A stretch of DNA of 64,000 nucleotides from NCBI GenBank assembly GCA_914767715.1, contig OU612073.1:16366001-16430000 (forward strand), in the 5' to 3' direction. The notes beneath the pieces were generated by a model. The model was given only the letters and a program-made list of their open reading frames with translations, searched no databases and had not been told where the DNA came from. Shown one piece after another: positions 13,346 to 25,194 of this stretch. Position numbers and translations under genes: made by a program. Each line of letters starts with the position of its first letter. The stretch's first letter is position 1. This DNA is from Membranipora membranacea. Lineage: Eukaryota; Bryozoa; Gymnolaemata; Cheilostomatida; Membraniporidae.

Positions 13346-13720
13346 AGCCCAGTGCTAGATAATTTGTAATTCCTGCTCAGTCCAAATATATTTTCCAACC
13401 AGCATTCCGAGCCCGAAACCCCAGTTCTGATACAAAAAATTTAGCCCATATTGAGTGCCCCGTTTTTTTAGACCAATTTTATTGCATCTAAAATATCATA
13501 TTATGTTGAATCAATAGGCTCTAGTGGCTGGCTACTCATATATTTACATTTTTGCAATCGACCATGACACCTTGTCGACATTCAATTATCCACACTCTCT
13601 TTACTCAACAAAAACATGGTCCATGCTTCTAAAAAGTTATACAAGGTTGCGATCACCTCACTTTTGGTTAACCGGGTAAACCTTCTTCCGAGAGTTATTG
13701 CACAATCAAGTAGAGGCTGC

Positions 13721-14127
13721 CCTGGGACTGCATCTATACTGCAACAAGTTATAATGTTGTCACTTTTGAGGATTCGGTTAGCCAAACAGGTGGGCTGCCT
13801 CAATAAACAACAAATCTGAGATGGCCTCCAAACAAAATTGGAAGCAATTCTTCACGCAGTGCATTGAAACGATCCAAGTACAATTGAGACCTCTGCTGGA
13901 TGAAGATATCAGTTAGAGCAATTACAGACATTGTTTTCTCAGAGTAAATTTTCTAATCCCTCAAGAAAATCTTATTTGTAAACAACCAGTGTATTGCAGT
14001 CTCTGTGTTTCATTACAGGGAAAGAATATGCTACTGTTGTGCCTTGTTTATCTTTTGCAAGGGATTTAAAGGCAATGTAATTTTAGAATATCAACACCTG
14101 AGGATTACCTTTGTGTCTCAAGACTGA
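13721..14127 (+). repeat. direct repeat copy 2 inside palindrome arm
   Basis: Second copy of the 12736-13142 segment, with few differences. It too has a mirror image in the right arm, so this duplication predates the palindrome. Confidence 0.85.
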
Positions 14128-14152
14128 TTTAAATTGAAGGTTGATTTAAATC

Positions 14153-14240
14153 AGATGTCTTGTAACAAGCCACATCCCGGAGCATAGGCGGCGAAATTTG
14201 TTGCCTTAGTGGCCAGGCCACAATATCTGCGCAGATACAT
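14153..14240. repeat. headless SINE fragment in arm-specific insertion
   Basis: Begins CAGATGTCTTG and matches the SINE body up to GCAATATCTG-like sequence. It lies in the block found only in the left palindrome arm. Confidence 0.55.
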
Positions 14241-14519
14241 TTGATATGAGGCCCTTTCGATAAATTTAAGGTGCAATGATTGCACAGACCAAGGGTACAT
14301 TGTGGCAGCATCATTCAAGGATTGTAATAGTTAATCCTATTGTAAAAACTGCCACAATACTGCCTTTCTAGCTATACCCACCGTATCAATTTAGCTAGGA
14401 TAGTTAGGTGTAATTTAAGCATAATACTTCATGTCTAATTGTGGAGTAAGGCTGTACAAAGAGAAATTTTTACGGGAGAGCCTGCATATTCTATTTTTTA
14501 CTGTAATCAAAAACTTTGA

Positions 14520-15552
14520 ATTCAGTTCATTCTCCAGAACCCTATAATTGTGACAAATAGATGAAAGGAGTTTTTGGCATCAAGCTTCCCATAACATTCC
14601 CCTTGACGAAAAAGCTTGCAGGTACCTTCACCAAGGAGTAAAAAAACTCTTTCCTTGACTATTGTTAAAAAATTTACTCTGAATCCCTTTACTCTGTGAA
14701 GCAGTCTATCCACATGCTTGAAACTAAAATGTTTTACACAGATAGATAGATGGGGTGATAACTCTATACTGCAAATGAGCCACCAAATTTCAACAATAAG
14801 AGAAGACAACTTCTTAGCCTAAGATTTGCCCAAATTGACTTTAATGAACTGAGTTGCCTCAGAAAACAGTCTTTGCCCCATGAGCTGCGATATTTAATAT
14901 GTCTAAGACGACCAGAAGGGCAATGTTCGAGAAAATTGTGTATAAAGTGGTCTTCATCAGAAAAACAGCACAAGATAATGGATTTAGTTCTCTGTTTAAC
15001 AATGGTATCGAGATCGCCTACGTCAAGCCCTAAATTCTTGGCATCGTTGAAAACTTTTCTTAGTAGTTTCTTGTCCTTAGCATATATGCTAGTGTGCAAA
15101 ACAGGTAGACATTACATTAAGAGTGAAACTACAAAACTTTTGAACACCATGGAGGCTAATGGCTTCGAACTCAGATACATAAAATTTTTAACAACATACA
15201 TCCTTTGACTTGCTTTGCCAGTTATTTTATGCACATAATCTTCGAATCTTAGTTTGTTATCAATGTCTACACCAAGGTATTTTACCTTTTCACAAAATGA
15301 TATATTGGTGCCATCTAGGTTCAGTTTAGGAGTGTTAGGTTTGAGACGTTGAGTAGAGAAAAGCATTTCCTTTGTCTTAGAAGCATTAAGTAGTAAATCT
15401 AAATCAGTGCATTGTTTGGAGATTCGATTAATTTCAGAAAAATAATTACATAAGTCTAAATCATTACCAACTAATCCAATTACACAAGTGTCATCCGCGT
15501 ATTTGAGTACTGTGATATTCGACAGTGTAGATGTAATCCTGCATTCCTGCAT
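14520..15552 (-). pseudogene. non-LTR retrotransposon RT, C-terminal fragment
   Basis: The minus frame from 15552 opens with the RT catalytic motif YADDTCVIGL, followed by an NASKTKEMLF segment and the thumb motif VKYLGVDIDNKLRFEDYV. This is the usual C-terminal half of a LINE reverse transcriptase. The frame is lost near 15112 and resumes in another frame (HTSIYAKDKKLLRKVF, then CCFSDEDHFIHNFLEHCP) to 14764. Remnants of a C-terminal tail run on into the palindrome arm. The endonuclease and RT motifs before YADD are missing: a MITE-like sequence abuts the 5' end at about 15530. The CR1/L2/jockey supergroup is likely; the exact clade is undetermined. Confidence 0.8.
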
Positions 15553-15655
15553 TCCTGCATTCCAAGTCGCGCCCGATCCACTAGTCTGCGGTGTGACCAG
15601 TGGAAGGGAGCAGCAGGAAAGTAGGCAATTGGATTAAACTTGTTCTAGCTAGGGC
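15528..15655. mobile_element. MITE-like foldback remnant (CTAGAACAAGTTT family)
   Basis: Contains repeated TGCATTCC units, a CCACTAGTC/GACCAGTGG inverted pair, and an end whose reverse complement reads CTAGAACAAGTTTAATCC. Near-identical end sequence occurs at 45349 and related sequence in the hairpin at 43.6-43.8 kb, so this is a dispersed family. It sits at the junction between the LINE fragment and the right palindrome arm. Confidence 0.55.
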
Positions 15656-15729
15656 TAGCAGAAATGAGAGTCTGTGTAAGTAAACAAGGTGAGTAGTGTA
15701 AGCCAGCATTAACTTAAGCTATATCAATG

Positions 15730-18583
15730 CTCAGTTCATTAAAGTCAATTTGGGCAAATCTTAGGCTAAGAAGTTGTCTTCTCTTATTGTTGAAATTCGG
15801 TGGCTCATTTGCAGTATAGAGTTATCACCCCATCTATCTATCTGTGTAAAACATTTTAGTTCCAAGCATGTGGATAGACTGCTTCACAGAGTAAAGGGAT
15901 TCAGAGTAAATTTTTTAACAATAGTCAAGGAAAGAGTTTTTTACTCCTTGGTCAAGATACCTGCAAGCTTTGTGTCAAGGGGAAAGTTATGGGAAGCTTG
16001 ATGCCAAAAACTCCTTTCATCTATTTGTCACAATTATAGGGTTCTGGAGAATGAACTGAATTCAAAGTTTTCGATTACAGTAAAAAATAGAATATGCAGG
16101 CTCTCCCGTAAAAATTTCTCTTTGTACAGCCATACTCCACAATTAGACTTGATGTTTTATGCTTAAATTACACCTTCATTGTTTAAATCAACCTTCAATT
16201 TTAATCAGTCTTGAGAAACAAAGGTTATCCTCAGATATTTGATATTCTAATATGACACTGCCTATAAATCCTTTGGAAAAGATAAACAAGGCACAACAGT
16301 AACGAAGTCTTTACTTGTAATGAAACACAGAGACTGCAATACAACTGGTTGTTTACAAATAAGATTTTCTTGAGGGATTAGAAAATTTACTCTGAGAATA
16401 TAATGTCTGTAATTGCTCTAACTGATATCTTCATCCAGCTTAGGTCTCAATTGTACTTGGATCGTTTCAATGCACCGCGTGGAGAATTGCTTTCAACTTT
16501 GTTTGGAGGCCATCTCAGATTTGTTGTTTATTGAGGCAGCCCACCTGTTTGGCTAGCCGAATCCTCAAAGGTAACAACATTATAACTTGCTGCAGTATAG
16601 ATGCAGTCCCAGGGCACCCTCTACTTGATTGTGCAATGACTCCCGGAAGAAGGTTTACCCGGCTAGCCAAGAGTGAAGTGATCGCAACCTTGTATAACTT
16701 TTAGAAGCATGGACCATGTTTTTGTTGAGTAAAGAGAGTGTGGATAATTGAATATCGACAAGGTGTCATGGTCGATTGCGAAAGTGTAAATATATGAGTA
16801 GCCAGCCACTAGAGCCTATTGATTCAACATAATATGATATGATATTTTAGATGCAATAAAATTGGTATAAGAAAACGGGGCACTCAATATGGGCTAAATC
16901 AGAACTGGGGTTTCGGGCTTGGAATACTGGTTGGAAAATATATTTGGACTGAGCAGGAATTACAAATTATCTAGCACTGGGCTTTGGTAGGCACCCAGGT
17001 GTGCTCCGACCTGCCTGCAAACAGAGAGCAACCTGGTGCAGATATTGCGGCCTGGCCACTAAGGCAGCAAATTTTGCCGCCTATGCTCCAGGATGTTGCT
17101 TGTGACAAGACATCTGATTTAAGTCGACCATCAATTTTAATCTGAATAAATATCATAAGAAGCAACAAGTCTTGAGACACAAAGGTAATCCTCAGGTTTT
17201 GATATTCTTATATTACATGGCCCTTAAATCCTTTGGAAAAGATAAACAAGGCACAACAGTAACAAATTCTTTCCCTGTAATGAAACACAGAGACTGCAAT
17301 ACAACTGGTTGTTTACAAATAAGATTTTCTTGAGGGATTAGAAAATTTACTCTGTGAAGACAATGTCTGTAATTGCTCTAACTGATATGTTCATCCAGCT
17401 TAGGTCTCAATTGTACTTGGATCGTTTCAATGCACTGCTTGAAGAATTGCTTCCAATTTTGTTTGGAGGCCATCTCAGATTTATTGTTTCTTGAGGCAGG
17501 CCACCTGTTTGGCTAACCGAATCCTCAAAAGTAACAACATTATAATTTGTTACAGTATAGATGCAGGCCCAGGGCACGATTTTTAAAAAAATGTACAAAT
17601 TCAACCGCAACATGAATGCTGTCAATGGTTATTTCAGGACCGCAATTCCTAAGTGGTGATAAATACACCATGGTCGACCATAAAGATACCAGCTCACTGA
17701 AAATGCAGCAGAATATTTCACATAGAATATCATGTGTGTTATTAAGGGTGAGCCCTCCAGACACACAGTTATCATAATCCTATACGCATCCAGCATAGTT
17801 ACATTAGTGTTTCTCAATAATAAAAATATTGGGATGACATTCGAGTAAAATTTAAGCTCAAACATTTGGGTGTATTTTGAAAATGCTATCATTGAACAGT
17901 ATCCACTGAAAAAGCCAAATCCAAACCATGTTTCAAAATATTAATAATATTAATTATTTTGAGGTCTATAGTCATTCTGATAGAATTTGATGGGTGACTG
18001 ATGGGTCGCCACAATCTATACTGAAAAGTTATATCAACCAACAGAAATATTCTTTTGTTTAAGTTCAGTATAGCATCTCCATTGTCATTTATAAATTGCT
18101 CCACTCCTTTGGTAAATGGCAATTAGAATTTGTTTGAAACTGTACACAATGGCATAGAAACTACAAATATATAGGCTCTTTGCACTGCCTTGCGCAACAT
18201 TGCCACTGCACTGATGGATGAAATAAACACCGTAATGAAAAAGTAAATCGCAATTTTAAATATGTTAAAAAATTATTTCAAACATGCCCTCAAAAGCTCG
18301 TTTAGATAATGTGATGAATTGATGCTCCAAAAAAAACCAGATCTCTGTGAGTTACCATGTCGGAATGTAATTCTGCCCAAGCAGAAAAACACGAACCTGG
18401 AGATTTTTTGTCAGATTTGGAGTTTTTTGCAGATAAAGATAAATGAATAGTTAGCTGATTGACTAACGATCCAGGTGACCAAATGTGGTTATTCTGAATT
18501 AACATCTGTAGGATGGAGATAGCTTTTGGAAAAGTAAGGAGGAGATAACTACAGCTGAGCATTTTTGACTTTAAATAACTGAG
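15730..18583 (-). repeat. right arm of large imperfect palindrome
   Basis: Reverse complement of the left arm 11729-14853. It carries mirrored copies of the 407-base segment (near 16200-16620 and 17166-17575) and of a headless SINE piece (near 16970-17116). It is about 270 bases shorter than the left arm, mainly because it lacks the 14151-14405 block. The innermost part is a plus-strand copy of the 3' end of the LINE in the spacer. Confidence 0.9.
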
Positions 18584-18892
18584 TTCCACTCAAACCCTTT
18601 TAACACTCCTCACACAGAATGAAGATATCATCTATGCTCCCAAAATAACTCTTAAAAAAGGTCAAATATCGTTGCGATTTACTCCCTTATTTTTCTCTGT
18701 GTATCATCTATGATAATATCGTGGTTAGTTTTCTACATTATTCGCGGTTGGTGAACATACTCCTTTCTTTTAATTTCCGCCAGAATTTATTTACAAACAG
18801 CTTAGCCGCCGGAATCGGGGTTAGAGCGTGGCATTTGAAAATATCACTAGACTTCAAATCAAGCAAATCATTTGGTGATAGTTGATTAACAA

Positions 18893-19115
18893 AAATCGGG
18901 TGTCATATCACAAGCCACATCCCAAATCATGGGCGGCGAATTATTATTTTGCCTCAATGGCAAGGCCGCAATATATCTCAGTTTGCAGGCAGGTCAGAGC
19001 ACACCTGGGGGCCAACCAAACCCCAGTAGATGATAGACTGTAGTTGGATTCAAACTCATGACCTTCATCACTTGCGTATTGAAGATGGCGCTCTAACCAA
19101 CTGAGCTACCTCCTA
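18893..19115 (-). mobile_element. tRNA-headed SINE
   Basis: On the minus strand the head (from about 19112 to 19040) reads as a tRNA-like pol III promoter: A box TAGCTCAGTTGGTTAGAGCG (19108-19089) and B box GAGTTTGAATCC (around 19056-19045). The anticodon region is too irregular for a working tRNA. The body that follows matches headless fragments at 13214-13345, 14153-14240 and 16970-17116. The recurring body plus tRNA head is the signature of a SINE; the partner LINE is not identified. Confidence 0.65.
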
Positions 19116-20384
19116 CCCCTTTACAGTAATGAGAGAATGCTGTTAGTGAACCGATGATTATGATTGCCATACACTCATATGTGACAGTACGCAGATTGGA
19201 TATTGTTTGATAATGTAAATATATGCTCAGACAGAAAACACAGATCTCAGGGCTTATGGGCCTCTCCAAATTATCCCCCCCATATGACTAGCATACAAAG
19301 TGTTGAGTACCATCATGCACTGATGTTCTATCAGAAACTTTGAAGAACTGTCAGATTGATTTTTGGGAAATAGTTCATAATCAGTTAATTAATAAATTAA
19401 TATGCTTATTGGCTAAAGCATATCCGAAGCATAACAAAGATTTATGGCCATATAATCAGCTCACTCATTCTTCTGGCTTTGTGCATAGGGAACTAAAGTA
19501 TATCACAATGAGAGCATATAGATTTTGCAGATTTTATGTCATTGTGCGAGAAAACGTTGCCCATAATCCAACATCACATTATCACCAATATCGCTTACTC
19601 CAATCACCGCTACAATCAGGGGTTGACATAGATAAGATACGCATCGGACTTGCAAATACAAGAGGCTTTGAGCTTGGCATTGGTTAAACCTGAGCCTGCA
19701 TACTATGTAGCTCCACATGGGCAAAATAAATGTGAAGTTAGTTTTGAATTGATCAGCCTCATAAGTTTGTGGCCAAGAATGGGCATTCCAAGAGAGGAAT
19801 ATTCTAGGCTAGCAATCAAAGGGCTGACGAGTTACTTTTCAAATTATGCTGGAGTTGCCGGGGCTTATTGACCTGTGCAGTACGTCCCTCTGTGTGAAAG
19901 GTAGCATCTCCAGCTTTAATCAATCGTCAAGAACCATAATAGTTTCGCCACGGCTTGACATGAATTTCTCACGCCTTTTTCACTGGAAACGGACCAAATG
20001 CATTGCATGTTGATGAATTGCTGCGTTACATCAACCCTGTCCTTGGCAGTTTAGCTATCTTTTGCACTTCAGCCGGCAGCATAATTCACATTGATGTGAA
20101 GCAGATGACACCAAGGAGCTCAAACTTTCAATCCAGAAGTCAGCTGACCTGACGGCAAACAATGTTGTGGTACGCCCTTGGTGAGCTATGGTTATCATAA
20201 TGTCTGATAATCTGTGTGCTAAATTTGATGTTTTTGCGCACCTACATGTAGCAATTCAATGTTGCTGTCACAGCTGAGGAAGATCAAGCTTCTGAGTAAG
20301 GCCAGTTTTCCTATCTGACCGTCTTATGGCACATATGAATCCGACGGAGGGAAGAGGCATTATCCGAGCGCAGGACAAACAAGT
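19116..20384. other. no recognisable gene
   Basis: Plus-strand ORFs of 115 and 73 codons (19340-19687, 19650-19871) overlap in different frames and match nothing I recognise. They may be chance or degraded transposon sequence. Confidence 0.45.
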
Positions 20385-20750
20385 TGTTTGTTTGTAAGCA
20401 GTGGATTTGACCTGTTCTGATACAGTGAGACTGGTACATCTGATGCAGCCAAGAGCGGAGTTGCTTTTAGCCGCTGTGTTCTTTCACAAGGATGTTCCAG
20501 TTGGTTACGGTATAGAGAGTGACACCCAGATAGTTGATCTTGTCTGCAGTAGGGATCACTGTATTGTGCAGATAAAGCTTTTGATTAGAAGGTTGCCACT
20601 TGCAAGAGAATTCTATGATCTTGTCAGTCTCTAATTTATCCTATGATTTGAAGTGGTCTTGAAGGTTTCTAGGTGTGTTATAGATAATAGGTGTCATCAG
20701 CAATTAGGTGGGCTGTAGACATAATGTGTTGTGTAAGCTGATCATGAGTA
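20385..20750 (-). pseudogene. non-LTR RT fragment (ADD box and thumb)
   Basis: Reading the minus strand gives STAHLIADDTYYL, the catalytic box, then after a break NQKLYLHNTVIPTADKINYL followed by GVTLYTVTNWNI. After a further frameshift it gives KSNSALGCIRC and QVKSTAYKQ. This is the standard order of the post-catalytic and thumb segments in CR1/jockey-type LINE polymerases. Several stops and frameshifts make it a dead relic. The plus-strand ORF at 20401-20634 is its shadow. Confidence 0.65.
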
Positions 20751-21559
20751 TGTTTCTTTCGGTTACATATGCTTTCACACAGTTCTGTTCATCCTGAAGT
20801 CAAACTACTGCTGGCATAGGTCCCTGAACGCCAAAAATCTGTCAATTCCATTGCTGTTACACTGGTCCTTCTAAGCTCAATTTGCAACCGAGTAAATACA
20901 TTTTGGCTGGAAGAACTCTAGATAATATTTATCTTCGTTTTGCTCAACATTATAGGCTTTGAAAACACAAAAATTTTCATATCCTTTTGGTCAAGAGAAT
21001 TTGGTAGGAAAACTGTCGGCTGTGGTCAGGTCTCTGAAATTTGATGGGAGGACATCATTCTTGCGTACAATAATCACTTTTGGGCGTCAGTACTCCTTGA
21101 TCGTGATATACAGCGACTCTCAGCAGTTGTGTATAGGCTGTCAATGATAAGCAGTAGAACTTCACAAGACGTATAGTCAGATGATTACAAGGATGTGTTA
21201 ATAAGCAGGCCGAGCAGCTCAACTCACAACTCACTCAGGGCTAAATAAGAGTGATCGAGTACCAAATACAATGTCATTAACATAGCAGTGAGCAACACAG
21301 TAATGATACCACATAGCGAATTGTCGGTGTGTATGGGAAATTTGTTATGTATCAATATGACTATCTTGGTGGTATAGGGTTTATACACTATGCTAGTGAC
21401 CAAAAGTCAAGCAGGTCTGAAATTTCCATTCTTATTTCCAAAATTTGTTGACACTTTTCAGGATATAATTTGGATCAAAAAAAAAAGGTTCCATCTTGTC
21501 ACATTTACACGTTATAATTATTTTATTTGGGCTGGTCCTAGTTTTCTAGCATTTTTCCT
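20751..21559. other. no recognisable gene
   Basis: Lies between the two RT relics. It probably contains more degraded retrotransposon sequence, but I see no motif. Confidence 0.4.
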
Positions 21560-22105
21560 GGTTTGATCTTGACTGAGAAAAGAAAATAGTGTGATGTTGT
21601 AGGTATTTGGAGGTTAAACTGATCTGATGCAAGTTGTTGCAAACCAAAAATCATACAACGGAGATAGTATGTTGCACCAGGTGGACACCCATCGGATGAT
21701 TGATGATGTCAGTAGATCCATATTTGTACCAGAAAAATCTTCTGTACCTTCTGTGCTCAGGGCGATTCTAAACAGATGAAAATTTTTTTCAATTTCACAT
21801 GATAAAGCAACCAAGATGTTTCTAAAGCGACACAGAAGTCCTGCTAGGTTGTTGTTTATATCTGGTCCTTGAACTAGCAGCTTGTTGATGCAATGCCCTT
21901 GGAAATCAGCACTCAAGTCAAATACTACCCTGCGGTTTCCTTGTTCACAGGCATTGAATACTCTATGGTCAAGCATATACCATCCTTATACTGTCGAAGG
22001 ACACACCAGCTGTGCTTCTCCTTTGAATATTATTTCTGACAGGAACCCTCTATATTGCTGTTCATGGAGCGGCTCAGTCTGGAGCTTCTTTTCAGGTCCT
22101 CTGAA
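21560..22105 (-). pseudogene. BEL/Pao reverse transcriptase fragment
   Basis: The minus strand encodes QQYRGFLSEIIFKGEAQ, then (after a stop) GNRRVVFDLSADFQGHCIN, LVQGPDINNNLAGLLCRFR and LVALSCEIEKNFHLFRI. The last three blocks are the N-terminal fingers/palm signature of BEL/Pao polymerases (FDxSAxxxG, GPDxxNxLxGxLCRFR, xCDIEkMFHQ). In the block that ends the palm motif, the usual Asp of CDIE is Glu here. Further on, a second frame carries GATYYLRCMIFGLQQLA. Stops and frame changes show decay. It is separate from the BEL remnant at 47.6-50.8 kb, which lacks exactly this RT region. Confidence 0.75.
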
Positions 22106-23562
22106 CCTCTGAATCTCGGTTTCTCTTCAGGGCTAGAGGCATAGTGTAAAATCCAACCGTAAGGTTAGCACAGAGATATGTAATTATATACTATGATTGC
22201 CTGCATGAGTAAGTACTGAGCCTCAGTTCCCTGCTATCACTCAAGATTAGACAACCTTCACATACCCTTCCTTTCCTTCTGAGGCTGATTTTTTCTTTTC
22301 ACTACGGCGACTTCAACTCCTGTTAATTCAAAATTCACAATTCACTGTAAGAGCAGCTCGATATCAAACATTTCCAAAATGGTTTTGAATTAAGGATACC
22401 TCTTATGATTTCCCTGTTTCCTTGAAGCAAAACATTTCTCAAACACATAATTCATCATAACATGCAATTTTAATTAATTTTGAGAGGCCACTATTGACTC
22501 TCAAAATCACCTTTCAATATCAGGAAACACTCTTTTTTCGATTCATTTAATACAGTAAACAACGTATCAATATACATGCAGGCATGCTTTAATGACTCAG
22601 GAGCTACCGAAATCAATTGGATTCAACTACATTGATTTCAAAATGTATGCTGACATCACCCTAGCTATAAGCCAAGTCCAAACCACTACCTAACAATCAT
22701 ATAATACTCACCATAAAAATAATATGCTGAAAGAAAAGTAGTCATGTATCGTGTTTCAGCCAACTGATAGAAAAATCTGTGTCTGTGCAGTTCTTGTGGT
22801 TCCTTTACCTTGGAATGAAAAAACCCACATATTTCAATTGGGTTGCAATTGCTTCAGAAAAATTAAATGGCTTTATCAGAGCATAATATTAATGCCATTA
22901 ACGTCCATGATAGAAAGGGATTGATATAAAGAAATATGTATGGTGGCCAGACAAGAATTAAATATTGATCCATATGACCCGAGAATTGAGTGAGATCCTT
23001 AAGATTATGGCAGGCTCCTTTGACTATATACTTTTATTCTCAGTCTACAATAATGTTTTGACTGATGGTTTGGGACACTGAAAGATCACAAATTTCTCAG
23101 CTGAACTAACCGAAATAACAAACAACCGCATCTGAGATCTTCGACTGGTAGCTCCCAATATAGTTGCAGTGTGACAGAAATGCATTTATTCAAATGATTC
23201 GCAATAGCAGCATAAGTTTCTCAGTCACAGTAATGATCGTGACTGGGCAGTCCAACTTTGTCAAACTCATTTGCTTAACCTTATCTGATGCGTGTGATTG
23301 CTTTCAATGATGCCAAAGAGATTGGAAGGCTTGGGTGAGGCTATTTCTTCAGCTTTCTTCCGAAACAGCTTGTGTTGATGGTTAATGATAGCTCATAAAA
23401 TTTTTCTTTATTTTCAGCTCATTACTGGATTGGTCTCACAATGTTCACAAAAATAGCATTGGTTGTTGTCCCACTTAATTGTTGTGTTATAATGTTACAA
23501 AAAAGAATCCGATCTGTGCATGTCTACTGCTTGTGTCATTGGCTTGATCAATTAGATATTTA
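22106..23562. other. no recognisable gene
   Basis: AT-rich and without long ORFs. Downstream Helitron domains (Rep HUH motif, Pif1 helicase) would be expected on the minus strand here if the element at 23.6-25.2 kb were longer. I cannot find them. Confidence 0.45.
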
Positions 23563-25194
23563 CTAGAAATACCGCAGTGTAGAGGATTTTGAGGGGGTTA
23601 CCCTAAGGCGGCAATACCCGCCACTGCAACCACGCACATACCTGTCCTCAACATCAAGAAACCTACGCAAGTCAGGCCATTGGTGGTCTGCCACAGAGAG
23701 CGTGAAGAATACACTGGCATTACCCAATTGGTCTATCATTGTCAGAAGGTGCTTCTCTGCGCAAACCAATACTGATGAGTACCACGAATTTGAGAACCGA
23801 ACCTAAGAATCTGATTTGTGAGAGCTCGCCGGTCATCCTATAACATTTGCTGTATGTCTTGGGCAGTGATTTGAGCCTGCTGTGGGTGATTTCTAGCAAA
23901 AACAGCACCTCTTTGAAGGGTTTTCCATCTCATCACACTGTTGTAGGCCAAAAATACAAATCTAAGATCATTCTGAAATCGATCATCTTCATAGCGTAGC
24001 ATGTGAATGAAATACTCTTGAGCACTGACTGCAGTGTCTCTAGGGGCCTTGAAGTCAGCTTGGCCTGTTGGGAACAGACAGGGGAAAGCCTTGGCTATGT
24101 ACCCTTCTGTAGTAAACTCGTTTATTGGATTGCCTGCTGGCCTAGGTAGATCAATGACCTCATTGTTCTCTATAGCTGCCTGTATTGCAGCTCGCTCATT
24201 CAGTGCAGGCCGCTGTAGGGAGCGAAGGTATTAGGTATGATGGGATTTACAGGTTGGTTATGGGGAGGATGAGGATTTGGGTTTTCATTATCTTGGCGAT
24301 GATCAGCCTCATCAACCATGTTGATTGGAGGAAGAAAAAGTATTTCAGGAAGGATGTCCAGATTATTACGATCGATGTTAATGTGGTGAAAATAACGATT
24401 GTTATTTTTGAGCCAGGTAAGAGCTGTGAGAACACGATGTCTATTTACAGTGAAATATGAAGGAGGTAAGTCTGGATTGGCACCTTGTTTTCGGACCACC
24501 AGTATATCAAGCTGGTCGAGGCGTCTTGGTAGATTGGTGATGAATGTATTTACATCTTGTGGGCATTTAGGACATGAGCACGAAATACAAATTGACCGCC
24601 ACGAGGTAGGCGCATGAGTGTCATATTTGGATTTACCTGAGCGATGAGCATCTGCTCGACTGGTGTGAGGCCTGAAAGCTCAGGGACAGAGGGGCCTGGG
24701 TTCATGTTATTGATTTCAGAAAACTTGCGCCTCTTAGTCTGAGAACAGCATTTGCTGCAAGTCATATTCACTCGCACCGGTGTTATAAATGATTTCTCTC
24801 GACAAAATCAGCAAATGAGTTGATTGACAGAATTTAGTTTATCAGAGAAATTTTGGCGAAGCTGAAGAAACTAAGGGTCTGCCATAAATTGAGGATTATT
24901 GAGTAAGTTGTCAAAATCAATGTCCTGCTCCCATTTAACAACATCAGCAGCATTTGGTACAAGCTGTTCATCTGCCTCCAGGAAAACCTGGACGTCAATG
25001 TTTTCAAATTGAGGAGATTGAGGACGAGGGTCTTGAAGAGGCAATGGCCTGACATCATCATCAACATCGGCAGCATTGGCAGGGTGAGGGAAGAGATTAC
25101 GCCTAGCTGCCTGATCAAGCCTTTTACGTTGATAATAATTTCGGCAGGCATATGATGATTGGTGCCGCAGACCCCGATTATTATATCTAGGCAT
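23563..25194 (-). pseudogene. Helitron replicase, N-terminal part (broken)
   Basis: Minus-strand pieces in order: an N-terminal stretch starting MPRYNNRGLRHQSS (25194-24871). Then a Cys-rich entry (CRFCRE, NMTCSKCC) with KFSEINNMNPG, LTPVEQMLIAQVNP and MRLPRGGQFVFRAHVL (24777-24550), the pattern of the DUF6570 domain of Helitron proteins. Then RHRVLTALTWLKNNNRYF (24499-24200). Then the Helitron_like_N region NEFTTEGYIAKAFPCLFPTG, MLRYEDDRFQNDLRFVFL and, after a TAG at 23838-23840 and a frameshift, FFTLSVADHQWPDLRRFL. Frame breaks near 24870, 24520, 23840 and 23775 show it is dead. The Rep catalytic and helicase parts are not seen. Confidence 0.75.

Larger units (their letters stand above)
11729..14853 (+). 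repeat. left arm of large imperfect palindrome
   Basis: The arm is the reverse complement of 15730-18583 over essentially its whole length, with scattered substitutions and small indels. Matching landmarks are CTCAGTTATTT at 11729 with its complement ending at 18583, and AATGAACTGAG ending at 14853 with its complement starting at 15730. Inside, a 407-base segment (12736-13142) is directly repeated at 13721-14127. An extra block of about 255 bases (roughly 14151-14405), containing a SINE piece, is absent from the right arm. The short ORFs at 11750 and 12547 recur as mirror copies in the right arm and match no family I know. Confidence 0.9.

Noticed and set aside
11750-18589. Conserved ORFs 11750-12010 / 18302-18589 and 12547-12729 / 17540-17764 as genes
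   Set aside because: Their similarity is explained by the palindrome, and no domain or splice context supports coding.
19030-19112. Functional tRNA gene on the minus strand
   Set aside because: A and B boxes are good, but the anticodon arm is irregular and the unit continues into a SINE body.
20401-20634. Plus-strand 77-codon ORF
   Set aside because: Shadow of the minus-strand LINE RT fragment, whose motifs are recognisable.
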